NCBI RefSeq assembly: GCF_050279675.1
Contig: NZ_JBNNUK010000001.1
Coordinates: 496,001-560,000 of the forward strand
Direction of reading: 5' to 3'
Source: Viridibacillus sp050279675
GTDB lineage: Bacteria > Bacillota > Bacilli > Bacillales_A > Planococcaceae
DNA length: 64,000 nucleotides
Shown here one piece after another: positions 33,435 to 42,662 of the stretch; the stretch's first letter is position 1, and each line of letters begins with the position of its first letter. The notes under the pieces were generated by a model that saw nothing but the letters and a program-made list of their open reading frames with translations, was not told the origin of the DNA and did no database searches. The translations under genes and the position numbers were made by a program.

Positions 33435-34052
33435 ATGAGAAGAGAACGTGGATTATTAATTGTCCTATCTGGCCCTTCAGGTGTCGGAAAAGGTACTGTA
33501 CGAAAAGCACTTTTTTCACAACCAGATACTAATTATGAGTATTCTATTTCCATGACTACACGTCTACCACGTGAAGGCGAAGTTGATGGTGTTGATTATT
33601 TCTTTAAATCAACAGAGGAATTCGAAAGTTTAATCGAACAAGGACAACTCCTTGAATATGCTAAATATGTAGGGAACTATTACGGCACACCTCTAGAATA
33701 TGTAAACAAAACATTAGATGCTGGACGCGATGTGTTTTTAGAAATTGAAGTACAAGGTGCAGCTCAAATTCGTGACAAGGTTCCTGATGGTTTATTCATC
33801 TTCCTTGCGCCACCTAGCATTTCAGCATTACAGCAACGTTTAGTTGGGCGTGGTACTGAAACAGAAGATGTGATTGCAACGCGTATTGCTGCAGCAAACC
33901 AAGAATTAGAAATGATGAATTTGTACGATTATGTCGTTGAGAACGATGAAGTACAATTAGCTTGTGATCGTGTCAATGCAATCGTAGTTGCGGAACATTG
34001 TCGACGTGAAAGAGTAGAAAAACTATACTTAGCTATGCTGAGAGGAGAATAA
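33435..34052 (+). CDS. gmk: Guanylate kinase
   Basis: A 205-residue P-loop kinase converting GMP to GDP. The P-loop is SGPSGVGKGTV near residue 11. The GMP-binding region is SMTTRLPREGEVDGVDYFF near 36, and the lid contains RLVGRGTETEDVIATRI near 130. GAGGGAG precedes the ATG at 33435, which gives the usual length; a longer reading starting with GTG at 33384 has no site. It also links to (p)ppGpp control, since the enzyme is inhibited by the alarmone in Bacillus. Confidence 0.97.
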   Translation: MRRERGLLIVLSGPSGVGKGTVRKALFSQPDTNYEYSISMTTRLPREGEVDGVDYFFKSTEEFESLIEQGQLLEYAKYVGNYYGTPLEYVNKTLDAGRDVFLEIEVQGAAQIRDKVPDGLFIFLAPPSISALQQRLVGRGTETEDVIATRIAAANQELEMMNLYDYVVENDEVQLACDRVNAIVVAEHCRRERVEKLYLAMLRGE

Positions 34053-34056
34053 TTAG

Positions 34057-34281
34057 ATGTTATACCCATCTGTTGACGTATTAAAACAAAAAATCGATTC
34101 AAAATATTCATTAGTTAGCCTTGCTTCAAAAAGAGCACGTGCAATGCAAGAAGGTAGTGACTATAGGCTTTCATCTTATAAATCACATAAGAATGTAGGG
34201 AAAGCACTTGAAGAAGTTTCTGCTGGCGTTTTAAGTCAAGTAGCCCAAGACGAATCAGCTATTTACGAAGACGAAGTTTAA
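34057..34281 (+). CDS. rpoZ: DNA-directed RNA polymerase omega subunit
   Basis: A 74-residue omega subunit that supports beta-prime folding and RNA polymerase assembly. It shows MLYPSVDVLKQKIDSKYSLVSLASKRARAM, the conserved core of the family, then the VGKALEEV helix. It starts four bases after gmk, with GAGAGGAG upstream, matching the gmk-rpoZ-coaBC order of Bacillales. Confidence 0.96.
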   Translation: MLYPSVDVLKQKIDSKYSLVSLASKRARAMQEGSDYRLSSYKSHKNVGKALEEVSAGVLSQVAQDESAIYEDEV

Positions 34282-34297
34282 TGACATGACAACGTAG

Positions 34298-34340
34298 AAG
34301 CTCCCGAGGAAATTAACATTTCTTTGGGAGCTTGTCGTTT
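34298..34340 (+). terminator. Terminator-like hairpin between rpoZ and coaBC
   Basis: AAGCTCCC (34298-34305) pairs with GGGAGCTT (34326-34333), with an added AGGAAA/TTTCT extension. The tail GTCGTTTT is a poor T tract, so termination may be partial and coaBC may rely on read-through. Confidence 0.6.
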
Positions 34341-34356
34341 TGAAAGGAAGAAAAAA

Positions 34357-35562
34357 ATGCTTGCAAATAAAAACATTTTACTTTGTGTTTCAGGCGGAAT
34401 CGCCGTCTACAAAGCAGTAGCATTAGTGAGTAAATTATCTCAAGCTGGTGCACATGTGAAAGTAATGATGACTGAATCTGCAACACGTTTTGTAACACCT
34501 TTAAGCTTTCAAGTAATGTCTAAAAATGATGTTTATACAGACACTTTTGATGAAAAAGATTCAAGTGTTATTGCACATATCGATTTAGCAGATTGGGCGG
34601 ATTTAGTCATCGTAGCGCCGGCAACTGCAAATGTAATTGGTAAACTCGCAAACGGTATTGCAGATGATATGGTAACAACCACATTATTAGCAACAACTGC
34701 AAAAGTGTGGATTGCACCTGCAATGAATGTTCATATGTATGATAATCTTGCAGTTAAACGAAATCTTGCCCAATTAGCTGAAGATGGCTATGAATTTATC
34801 GAACCATCTGAGGGCTTTTTAGCTTGCGGATATGTAGGTAAAGGTCGTTTAGAAGAACCGGAGAAAATTACAGCACTAGCTGCCCAGTTTTTCGAACCTA
34901 AAAACGGACTCTTAAAAGGAAAAAAAGTTGTTATTTCTGCAGGACCAACGCGTGAAAGAATTGATCCCGTACGTTATTTAACCAATTTCTCAACTGGGAA
35001 AATGGGCTATGCTATGGCTGCAGCAGCACATGAATTAGGTGCGGAAACTGTACTTGTATCAGGTTCAGTAGCAATTGAGCCTCCAGCTGGTGTAAGGGTT
35101 GTTCATGTGGAAAGTGCTGAGGACATGCTCCAAGCTATGTTAGCTGAGTATGATGATGCTAATATTGTTGTAAAAACAGCAGCGGTAGCGGATTATCGTC
35201 CAAAAACAGCGCACATGCAAAAAATGAAAAAACAGCTAGGTGATGCGATTATTGAATTAGAACGCACCACCGATATTTTACTGACATTAGGGGAACGTAA
35301 AAAAAATCAATTATTAATTGGTTTTGCTGCAGAAACCAATGATGTATTAAAATATGCAAAGGGTAAGTTAGAAAAGAAAAATGCAAATTATATTGTTGCT
35401 AATGATGTAACGCAAGATGGAGCAGGCTTCGGCACTGATACAAATACGGTTACAGTCGTTGGGCATAATGATTTCGAAAAAACATTCGTTCATCTTCCTA
35501 AAAAAGAATTGGCACTTGAGTTATTCAAAACCATTTTAGCAAGGGAAGAAAGTTTAAGGTGA
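34357..35562 (+). CDS. coaBC: Bifunctional phosphopantothenoylcysteine decarboxylase / phosphopantothenate-cysteine ligase
   Basis: A 401-residue enzyme for two steps of coenzyme A synthesis. The N-terminal flavoprotein CoaC half shows CVSGGIAVYKA near residue 10, the active-site ASN-like PAMNVHMY near 125 and the ACGYVGKGRLEEP lid. The C-terminal CoaB half shows SAGPTRERIDPVRYLTNFSTGKMGYA near 193 and FAAETND near 328. The ATG at 34357 is preferred for AAGGAAG seven bases upstream; an earlier in-frame ATG lies inside the preceding hairpin. It overlaps priA by four bases. Confidence 0.96.
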   Translation: MLANKNILLCVSGGIAVYKAVALVSKLSQAGAHVKVMMTESATRFVTPLSFQVMSKNDVYTDTFDEKDSSVIAHIDLADWADLVIVAPATANVIGKLANGIADDMVTTTLLATTAKVWIAPAMNVHMYDNLAVKRNLAQLAEDGYEFIEPSEGFLACGYVGKGRLEEPEKITALAAQFFEPKNGLLKGKKVVISAGPTRERIDPVRYLTNFSTGKMGYAMAAAAHELGAETVLVSGSVAIEPPAGVRVVHVESAEDMLQAMLAEYDDANIVVKTAAVADYRPKTAHMQKMKKQLGDAIIELERTTDILLTLGERKKNQLLIGFAAETNDVLKYAKGKLEKKNANYIVANDVTQDGAGFGTDTNTVTVVGHNDFEKTFVHLPKKELALELFKTILAREESLR

Positions 35563-37967
35563 TTGCGCAAGTTATTGTAGACGTAGCGGCTTATCCAGTG
35601 GATCGACCGTTTGACTACGCTGTTCCAGAAGAATGGCAAGCACTTGTAGAAGCCGGATGTCGTGTGAAAGTACCATTCGGCCCTCGTAATGTGCTTGGCT
35701 TCATCACAGCTTTAAAGGAAGAAACGGATGTTCCACAAGGTAAACTAAAACCACTATCACAGTTACTCGATATTGAACCTGTCTTAACGGGTGAAATGCT
35801 CCAGCTTGCCCAGTGGATGACAAGACATACTTTATGCTTTGAAATTGATGCATTACAAGTGATGTTACCCTCTGCTTTACGGGCGAAATACGAAAAAACC
35901 ATTCATCTCACAGGCCCACTAGATGACCTGCCAGATGAATTGCAAAATCTTTTTGGCAATAAATCATCAATTCCATATAAAAAAGTAGAAGTTGCTGGAT
36001 TTCTAAAATCATTGAAATACAGTATTGAACAAGGAACAGTTCAAATAAAAACAGTCGTCAAACAACAAGGTCAAGTAAAGGCTGTCCGAAAATTGAAAAT
36101 TTCGGATGATGAAGTAAAGTTACAGCAAATTGCCACTGATATTCCAAAAAGAGCGAAAAAGCAAGTTATGGTCGCTGAATGGATGGTAGATCATAATGGT
36201 GCGGTTTTTACACCTGAAGAACTTTGTCAGACTTTAGATATTACAACTGCAGTTCTTAATGCGCTCATTGAAAAAGGGGCTGCCACTTATATTCAAGAAG
36301 AAGTATACCGAGACCCATTTACAAAGAATGCAGTGAAGACGAAGCCGCTTGCACTGACTGATGAACAAGAAGTAGCACGTCAGCAAATATTAACAGCGAT
36401 GAAAAAGAAATTACCGACAACGTTTTTACTACATGGTATTACAGGGAGTGGGAAAACGGAAGTTTATTTACAAGCTATTCAAAGTACTCTTGAAAAAGGG
36501 AAAGAAGCGATTGTACTCGTCCCTGAAATTTCTTTAACACCTCAAATGTCGGAGCGTTTTCGCTCGCGTTTTGGAGAACTAGTCGCTGTTCTTCATAGTG
36601 GCCTATCGAAAGGCGAAAAATATGATGAATGGCGAAAGATTCAAAGAGGGGAAGTAAAGGTAGTAGTCGGCGCTCGGTCAGCCGTTTTTGCCCCTTTCAC
36701 AAATGTAGGTTTATTTATATTGGATGAAGAGCATGAGTCGACTTATAAGCAAGAGGACTCACCGCGTTATCATGCAAGAGACGTAGCTATTTGGCGTAGT
36801 GAATTTCATCAATGTCCTGTCATATTAGGTAGTGCAACTCCTTCTTTAGAATCTTTTGCTAGAGCAAAGAAGCAAGTGTACACGTTATTGACACTAAAAA
36901 AACGTGCGATGCAGCAATCCTTGCCAACAGTTGAAATTATCGATATGCGTGAACAATTGAAAAACGGGAATCGTTCGATGTTCTCTGAGGAATTAGCAGA
37001 AGCAATTCGTATTCGACTTGAAAAAAAAGAGCAGATGGTACTATTCCTTAATCGTAGAGGCTTTTCTTCCTTTGTGTTATGCAGAGATTGTGGTACGGTT
37101 GTGCAATGTAAAAACTGTGATATTTCTATGACCTATCACCGCTCTCAAGAAAAACTGAAATGTCATTATTGTGGCTATGAAGAACATGTGCCACATGAAT
37201 GCCCTGAATGTCAAAGTGAACATATTCGATTTTTCGGTACTGGAACCCAAAAGGTTGAAAGTGAAATATATAAGTTCTTTCCTGAAGCAAGAGTACTACG
37301 TATGGATGTTGATACAACGAGACAAAAGGGTTCTCATGAACGTATTTTAGATGCCTTTGGTCGTGGAGAAGCTGATGTTTTACTAGGAACACAGATGATT
37401 GCGAAAGGGCTTGATTTTCCGAATATTACGTTGGTTGGTGTTCTGAGTGCCGATACTTCATTAAATTTACCGGACTTTAGAGCTGCGGAGCGTACATTTC
37501 AATTACTTACACAAGTAAGTGGTCGTGCAGGACGTCATGATAAACCTGGTGAAGTATTTATCCAAACATATACACCGGAGCACTATGCAATCGAACTTTC
37601 AAAAGAACAAGATTATGAACCATTTTATGTACAGGAAATGCAAATGAGACAGCGTTTCGCCTATCCACCGTATTATTATGTCGTACTTATTCAAGTGACG
37701 CATGAAGATGTGCTGATGGCAGCAGAATATGCAGGTAAGGCAGTAGATTGGTTACGTATGCAACTATCACAAAATGTAGGTATTATTGGTCCGACGGCAG
37801 CATCTATTAGTCGGGTGCAAAATAGATATCGTTATCAATGTTTGATAAAATATAAAAAAGAGCCCAATTTAACGGCTACTTTACAACAATTAATTCGCAT
37901 GTATCGAACAGACTGGGTGAAAAAAGGTATTCAATTAACAGTTGATTTAGATCCTTCATCCATTTAG
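35559..37967 (+). CDS. priA: Primosomal protein N' (replication restart helicase PriA)
   Basis: An 802-residue superfamily 2 helicase that reloads the replicative helicase at collapsed forks. It has an N-terminal 3'BD domain and a winged-helix region. The helicase core shows HGITGSGKTEVYL near residue 288, FILDEEHESTYKQ near 386 and GSATPSLESF. A zinc-binding insert has four CxxC pairs (about residues 507-545). The GTG start overlaps the coaBC stop (GTGA). Confidence 0.96.
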   Translation: MIAQVIVDVAAYPVDRPFDYAVPEEWQALVEAGCRVKVPFGPRNVLGFITALKEETDVPQGKLKPLSQLLDIEPVLTGEMLQLAQWMTRHTLCFEIDALQVMLPSALRAKYEKTIHLTGPLDDLPDELQNLFGNKSSIPYKKVEVAGFLKSLKYSIEQGTVQIKTVVKQQGQVKAVRKLKISDDEVKLQQIATDIPKRAKKQVMVAEWMVDHNGAVFTPEELCQTLDITTAVLNALIEKGAATYIQEEVYRDPFTKNAVKTKPLALTDEQEVARQQILTAMKKKLPTTFLLHGITGSGKTEVYLQAIQSTLEKGKEAIVLVPEISLTPQMSERFRSRFGELVAVLHSGLSKGEKYDEWRKIQRGEVKVVVGARSAVFAPFTNVGLFILDEEHESTYKQEDSPRYHARDVAIWRSEFHQCPVILGSATPSLESFARAKKQVYTLLTLKKRAMQQSLPTVEIIDMREQLKNGNRSMFSEELAEAIRIRLEKKEQMVLFLNRRGFSSFVLCRDCGTVVQCKNCDISMTYHRSQEKLKCHYCGYEEHVPHECPECQSEHIRFFGTGTQKVESEIYKFFPEARVLRMDVDTTRQKGSHERILDAFGRGEADVLLGTQMIAKGLDFPNITLVGVLSADTSLNLPDFRAAERTFQLLTQVSGRAGRHDKPGEVFIQTYTPEHYAIELSKEQDYEPFYVQEMQMRQRFAYPPYYYVVLIQVTHEDVLMAAEYAGKAVDWLRMQLSQNVGIIGPTAASISRVQNRYRYQCLIKYKKEPNLTATLQQLIRMYRTDWVKKGIQLTVDLDPSSI

Positions 37968-37993
37968 ATATAATCGCAAGAAAAGAGGGCATT

Positions 37994-38494
37994 ATGGCAT
38001 TGTTAGAAATTGTAAAAAATCCAGCAAAAGTGTTAGAAACTAAAGCAGCGCCTGTTACTAAATTTGATGCAGAGCTTGCAAAATTACTTGATGATATGTA
38101 TGACACAATGCTTGAGCATGATGGTGTAGGCATTGCAGCACCTCAAGTAAATAAAAGCATTCAAGCGGCAGTTGTAGAAATGGGCGAGGAAAGAGCCATT
38201 CTGGAAATCATTAATCCAACGATTTTAGCTACAGATGGTTCTGCTCTAGAGATTGAAGGATGTTTGAGTTTTCCAGAACTTTATGGTGATGTAGAACGTC
38301 CTGATTATGTCCATATTAAAGCGCAAGACCGTAATGGAGAATGGTATGAAGTTGAGGCAGCCGGCTTTGACGCACGTGTGATTCAACATGAAATTGACCA
38401 TTTGTTTGGTGTGTTATTTGATAAAAAAATTACGCGTATTTATACGCTTGAAGAATTAGATGCCATGGCCGAAGCAGAGGAGGAACAGGAATGA
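37994..38494 (+). CDS. def: Peptide deformylase
   Basis: A 166-residue metalloenzyme removing the N-formyl group from new proteins. All three motifs are present: GVGIAAPQV near residue 44, EGCLSFPE near 88, and HEIDHLFG near 132 with the two metal His and catalytic Glu. It matches the short class that includes B. subtilis DefA. It overlaps fmt, the gene for the opposite reaction, by four bases. Confidence 0.97.
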   Translation: MALLEIVKNPAKVLETKAAPVTKFDAELAKLLDDMYDTMLEHDGVGIAAPQVNKSIQAAVVEMGEERAILEIINPTILATDGSALEIEGCLSFPELYGDVERPDYVHIKAQDRNGEWYEVEAAGFDARVIQHEIDHLFGVLFDKKITRIYTLEELDAMAEAEEEQE

Positions 38495-39432
38495 TTTCCA
38501 TTGTCTTTATGGGGACGCCTGCCTTTTCGGTACCAGTTTTACGTATGCTTCATGAAGAAGGGTACGATATTAAAGCAGTCGTAACACAACCGGATCGTCC
38601 TGTTGGTCGTAAACGTGTGTTAACGCCACCACCTGTCAAAGAAGAGGCCGTTCGTTTAGGGTTACCGGTAATTCAACCAGAGAAACTTCGTGGGTCTGAA
38701 GAGTTGCAAGAAATCATAGCTTTAAATCCTGATTTGATCGTGACAGCGGCTTTTGGTCAAATTTTACCGAAGGAATTATTAGATACACCGAGACTTGGTT
38801 GTGTGAATGTTCATGCTTCATTACTACCAGCTTATCGAGGTGGTGCACCTATTCATCAATGCTTAATCGATGGGCAAGAAAAAACGGGTGTTACGATAAT
38901 GTATATGGCAGTTAAACTTGATGCAGGTGATATTATTTCACAAGCAGAACTCACTATTGACGAGCAAGATCATACAGGTCTATTGTTTGATAAATTAAGT
39001 ATTATCGGTCGCGACCTACTAAAAGAAACGTTACCCTCTATTATCGAAGGTACTAATGATCGCATCCCGCAAGAAGAAGCAAAAGTGACTTTTGCTCATA
39101 ATATTTCACGTGATCAGGAGCTAGTCAATTGGCAGCAAAATAGCACAGAAATTTATAACCAAGTAAGAGGTTTACATCCATGGCCGGTAGCTTATACGAA
39201 ATTGAATAGTGATAATGTTAAAATTTGGTGGGCGCAAAAGTCGGATAAAAAACATAGTGAAGATCCTGGTACTGTTATTGCAATTGATAAAGAATATTTT
39301 ACAGTGGCAACAGGTAACGGAGAAGCAATAAATATTTTAGATTTACAGCCAGCTGGCAAAAAGCGTATGACTGCGATGGATTACTTAAGAGGTACCGGGT
39401 CAAAATTACAGATTGGGGACCGTTTTGAATGA
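38491..39432 (+). CDS. fmt: Methionyl-tRNA formyltransferase
   Basis: A 313-residue enzyme that formylates initiator Met-tRNA using 10-formyl-THF. The N-terminal Rossmann domain shows VFMGTPAFSVPVL, QPDRPVGR, NVHASLLPAYRGGAPI with the catalytic Asn and His, and KLDAGDII with the catalytic Asp. The C-terminal OB-fold (about 205-313) contacts tRNA. It overlaps def and rsmB by four bases each, so the three should be co-translated. Confidence 0.97.
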   Translation: MISIVFMGTPAFSVPVLRMLHEEGYDIKAVVTQPDRPVGRKRVLTPPPVKEEAVRLGLPVIQPEKLRGSEELQEIIALNPDLIVTAAFGQILPKELLDTPRLGCVNVHASLLPAYRGGAPIHQCLIDGQEKTGVTIMYMAVKLDAGDIISQAELTIDEQDHTGLLFDKLSIIGRDLLKETLPSIIEGTNDRIPQEEAKVTFAHNISRDQELVNWQQNSTEIYNQVRGLHPWPVAYTKLNSDNVKIWWAQKSDKKHSEDPGTVIAIDKEYFTVATGNGEAINILDLQPAGKKRMTAMDYLRGTGSKLQIGDRFE

Positions 39433-40796
39433 CAAAAAAGAAAGATAAAATTTGGGATGGTAATGTTCGCGACGCAGCATTAACTATTCTTCTTGCAGTA
39501 GATAAACAGCAAGCATATAGTAATTTACTTCTTCATCAAACAATTGAAAAATATAATATTAAGCCGAAAGACCGTGCTCTTTTAACGGAAATTACTTACG
39601 GTACACTTCAATACAAAATGACTTTAGATTATTATTTAGAGCCTTTTGTTCGCGGGAAATTGGATGATTGGGTGAGATGGTTACTACGCTTGTCTTTATA
39701 TCAAATTGCATACCTATCTAAAATTCCTGACCATGCAGCAGTAAATGAAGCCGTTGAGATTGCAAAACACCGAGCACGCCATCAAGGTGTCTCTAAAACG
39801 GTAAACGGCATTTTACGATCAGTCTTACGTGACGGAATTAGAGATACGACGAATATTAAAGATCCCATTGAACGGCTTTCTATTGAAACGAGTCACCCGA
39901 TCTGGTTAGTACGCCGTTATGTAGAAGCTTACGGCATTCAAAAAACATCTGATATGTTATTTGAAAATAATCTACCTCCACAACAAACTATTCGAGTAAA
40001 TACAGCAAAAGTAACGACAGATCAAGCGCTTGAAAGCTTATGGGGCGAGAAATTTGAAGTTGTGCGTAGTAAAGTTTTGCCGGAATGCTTGCATTTATTA
40101 ACTGGTCAAGCTGCTCGTACAGAATCGTACAAAAATGGTCTAATTACCATACAAGATGAAAGCTCTATGATTCCGGCTTACGCTTTGCAAGTAGAGCCAG
40201 GAATGAGAGTATTAGACATGTGTGCTGCACCGGGTGGGAAAACAACACATATTGCTGAGAAAATGAAAAACGAAGGCGAGTTAATCGCAACTGATTTACA
40301 TGCTCATAAACTTAAGCTTATTAAGAGCAATGCAGAACGACTAGGTCTAACTCTTATTGACGCACAAGTATTAGATGGTAGAAAAGCAACTGAGCAATTT
40401 GAAAAGCAATCATTTGATCGTATTTTAGTCGATGCACCGTGTAGTGGATTAGGTGTTATTAGACGTAAACCGGATATTAAATATACAAAAAAAGAAGAAG
40501 ATTTCTCATCACTACAACCAATACAATTACAATTACTGGATTCAGCTTACGAATTATTAAAAAATGAAGGCAAAATGGTTTACAGTACTTGTACAGTTGA
40601 TAAAATTGAGAACGATGGAACTGTTTCTACATTTTTAGAAAAACATCCGGATATGGAACTTGAACCTGTACCAAATGTGCCAGACGTACTAAAAGAGCTT
40701 CAAACAAACGGAATGATGCAAGTCTTTCCACAAGACTTTAGCAGTGATGGCTTTTTCGTTGCTGCCTTTAGGAAAAAAGGAGAATTTACAAACTAA
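39429..40796 (+). CDS. rsmB: 16S rRNA (cytosine(967)-C(5))-methyltransferase
   Basis: A 455-residue enzyme. An N-terminal NusB-like RNA-binding domain covers about residues 10-145 (RDAALTILLAVDKQQAYSNLLL). A C-terminal SAM methyltransferase has DMCAAPGGKTTHIAEK near 259, the catalytic Cys motif VDAPCSGLGVIRRKPDIKY near 336, and YSTCTVDKIEND near 384. It overlaps fmt by four bases and rlmN by one. Confidence 0.96.
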   Translation: MTKKKDKIWDGNVRDAALTILLAVDKQQAYSNLLLHQTIEKYNIKPKDRALLTEITYGTLQYKMTLDYYLEPFVRGKLDDWVRWLLRLSLYQIAYLSKIPDHAAVNEAVEIAKHRARHQGVSKTVNGILRSVLRDGIRDTTNIKDPIERLSIETSHPIWLVRRYVEAYGIQKTSDMLFENNLPPQQTIRVNTAKVTTDQALESLWGEKFEVVRSKVLPECLHLLTGQAARTESYKNGLITIQDESSMIPAYALQVEPGMRVLDMCAAPGGKTTHIAEKMKNEGELIATDLHAHKLKLIKSNAERLGLTLIDAQVLDGRKATEQFEKQSFDRILVDAPCSGLGVIRRKPDIKYTKKEEDFSSLQPIQLQLLDSAYELLKNEGKMVYSTCTVDKIENDGTVSTFLEKHPDMELEPVPNVPDVLKELQTNGMMQVFPQDFSSDGFFVAAFRKKGEFTN

Positions 40797-41896
40797 TGGA
40801 TCAAGAAATACAAAAACCAGTAAGAGTAAAAAAAGAAAAACCACAGTTACGCCAATCGATCTATTCATTATTACCAGAAGAAATGCAAACCTGGTTAAAG
40901 GACAACGGTGAAAAACCGTTCCGTGCTGGCCAAATTTTTGACTGGTTATATATAAAACGTGTAACAACATTCGATGAAATGTCTAACTTATCAAAAGAAT
41001 TACGTGATAAATTAGCTGCCGACTTTGAACTTAGTACATTAAGTACTTTAATCAAACAAGAATCTAAAGATGGTACCATCAAGTTCTTGTTCCAATTACA
41101 AGATGGCTATTCAATTGAAACGGTGTTAATGCGTCACGAATATGGGAACTCTGTTTGTGTAACGACACAAGTGGGCTGTCGTATCGGATGTTCATTCTGT
41201 GCATCTACTTTAGGAGGATTAAAACGTCATTTATTAGCTGGTGAAATTGTTGAACAAGTTGTCAACGTTCAAAAAGCATTAGATGAAGTTGGCGAACGTG
41301 TAAGTCATGTCGTGATTATGGGAATCGGTGAACCGTTTGATAACTACGATGCCATGATGAGCTTCTTAAAAGTCATTAATCATGAAAAAGGATTGAACAT
41401 TGGTGCGCGCCATATCACAGTATCAACTAGTGGTATTATTCCTTCAATTTATAAATTTGCAGATGAACAATTACAAATTAATTTTGCCTTGTCATTACAC
41501 GCACCTAACCAAGAATTACGTCTACGTTTGATGCCAATAGCAAAAGCGTACAAATTGCCAGATCTAATTGAAGCAATTCGTTATTACACTGAGAAAACAG
41601 GTCGTCGAGTTAGTTTTGAGTATGGTCTATTTGGCGGAGTCAATGACCAAGTAGAACATGCTGAAGAATTAGCAAGATTAATCAAAGGTATTAAATGTCA
41701 CGTGAACTTGATTCCAGTAAACTATGTTCCAGAACGTGACTATGTACGTACACCAAAAAATGATATTTTCTCTTTTGAAAAAACATTAAAAAATCATGGT
41801 ATTAATGTAACGATTCGACGCGAGCACGGTTCAGATATTGATGCTGCATGTGGTCAATTACGTGCGAAGGAGAGAAAGCAAGAAACGACGAATTAA
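40796..41896 (+). CDS. rlmN: Dual-specificity 23S rRNA/tRNA adenine-C2 methyltransferase RlmN
   Basis: A 366-residue radical-SAM enzyme methylating A2503 of 23S rRNA and A37 of some tRNAs. The [4Fe-4S] motif CxxxCxxC is in GCRIGCSFCAST near residue 127. GIGEPFDNYD near 180 and a C-terminal catalytic Cys in DAACGQLR near 347 are seen. The N-terminal KPFRAGQIFDWLYIKR domain is typical. It is RlmN rather than Cfr, judged by housekeeping context. Confidence 0.95.
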   Translation: MDQEIQKPVRVKKEKPQLRQSIYSLLPEEMQTWLKDNGEKPFRAGQIFDWLYIKRVTTFDEMSNLSKELRDKLAADFELSTLSTLIKQESKDGTIKFLFQLQDGYSIETVLMRHEYGNSVCVTTQVGCRIGCSFCASTLGGLKRHLLAGEIVEQVVNVQKALDEVGERVSHVVIMGIGEPFDNYDAMMSFLKVINHEKGLNIGARHITVSTSGIIPSIYKFADEQLQINFALSLHAPNQELRLRLMPIAKAYKLPDLIEAIRYYTEKTGRRVSFEYGLFGGVNDQVEHAEELARLIKGIKCHVNLIPVNYVPERDYVRTPKNDIFSFEKTLKNHGINVTIRREHGSDIDAACGQLRAKERKQETTN

Positions 41897-41910
41897 TGGG
41901 GTGACTGGCT

Positions 41911-42660
41911 GTGGAATATATAGTAGCGAGTGATATTGGAAGGAAAAGGACGGTAAATGAGGACCGGGCTATATTCATTGAACGCGAAGATGCATATAAA
42001 ATTGCCATTGTCGCTGATGGTATGGGTGGACACAATGCTGGAGATATAGCTAGTGGTATGGCAGTTTCTGGATTTGAACAGTTATTTTTGCAAGCAGATG
42101 CAGAGGCATTTCAATCAACTGAATTGAAAAAAGAATGGCTATTAGCTTCTGTTCAAGAACTCAATGAATCGATTTATCAATATTCTTTATCACACGAAAA
42201 TTGTCACGGCATGGGAACAACTTTAATAGCCGTTTTGATTGATGCAGGCGAATGTATTATTTGTCACATCGGAGATAGTCGTGTGTATTTCAGCACTGCA
42301 ACTAATTTGCAACTTATTACAAGAGATCACTCTTATGTGAATGTACTCGTCGATAATGGGGAAATTAGTGAAGAAGAAGCCGAAAGTCATCCTAAGAAAA
42401 ACTACATCATTAAATCTTTAGGAACAGAAGCGACGATTGCACCAGATTTTTATTCGGTGCAATTCGTTTCTGATTCATATTTATTAGTTTGTTCAGATGG
42501 TCTAAGTAACAAATTAACTAAACAAGAAATGCAAGCAATTATTCATCTGCCATTACCTATTCAGGAAAAGGGTGACCAACTGATACAACTGGCAAATGAA
42601 CATGGCGGAGAAGATAATATCTCGCTTATTTTGTTTGCAGATAATATGAAGGAGGTGTAA
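41911..42660 (+). CDS. prpC: PP2C-type Ser/Thr protein phosphatase PrpC (Stp)
   Basis: A 249-residue metal-dependent phosphatase that reverses PrkC phosphorylation. PP2C motifs are SDIGRKRTVNEDRA, VADGMGGHNAGDIAS near residue 34, GMGTTLIAVL near 97, HIGDSRVYF near 117 and GGEDNISLI near 229. It starts with GTG after GGGGTG. It precedes prkC by two bases, the standard partner arrangement. Confidence 0.96.
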   Translation: MEYIVASDIGRKRTVNEDRAIFIEREDAYKIAIVADGMGGHNAGDIASGMAVSGFEQLFLQADAEAFQSTELKKEWLLASVQELNESIYQYSLSHENCHGMGTTLIAVLIDAGECIICHIGDSRVYFSTATNLQLITRDHSYVNVLVDNGEISEEEAESHPKKNYIIKSLGTEATIAPDFYSVQFVSDSYLLVCSDGLSNKLTKQEMQAIIHLPLPIQEKGDQLIQLANEHGGEDNISLILFADNMKEV

Positions 42661-42662
42661 GA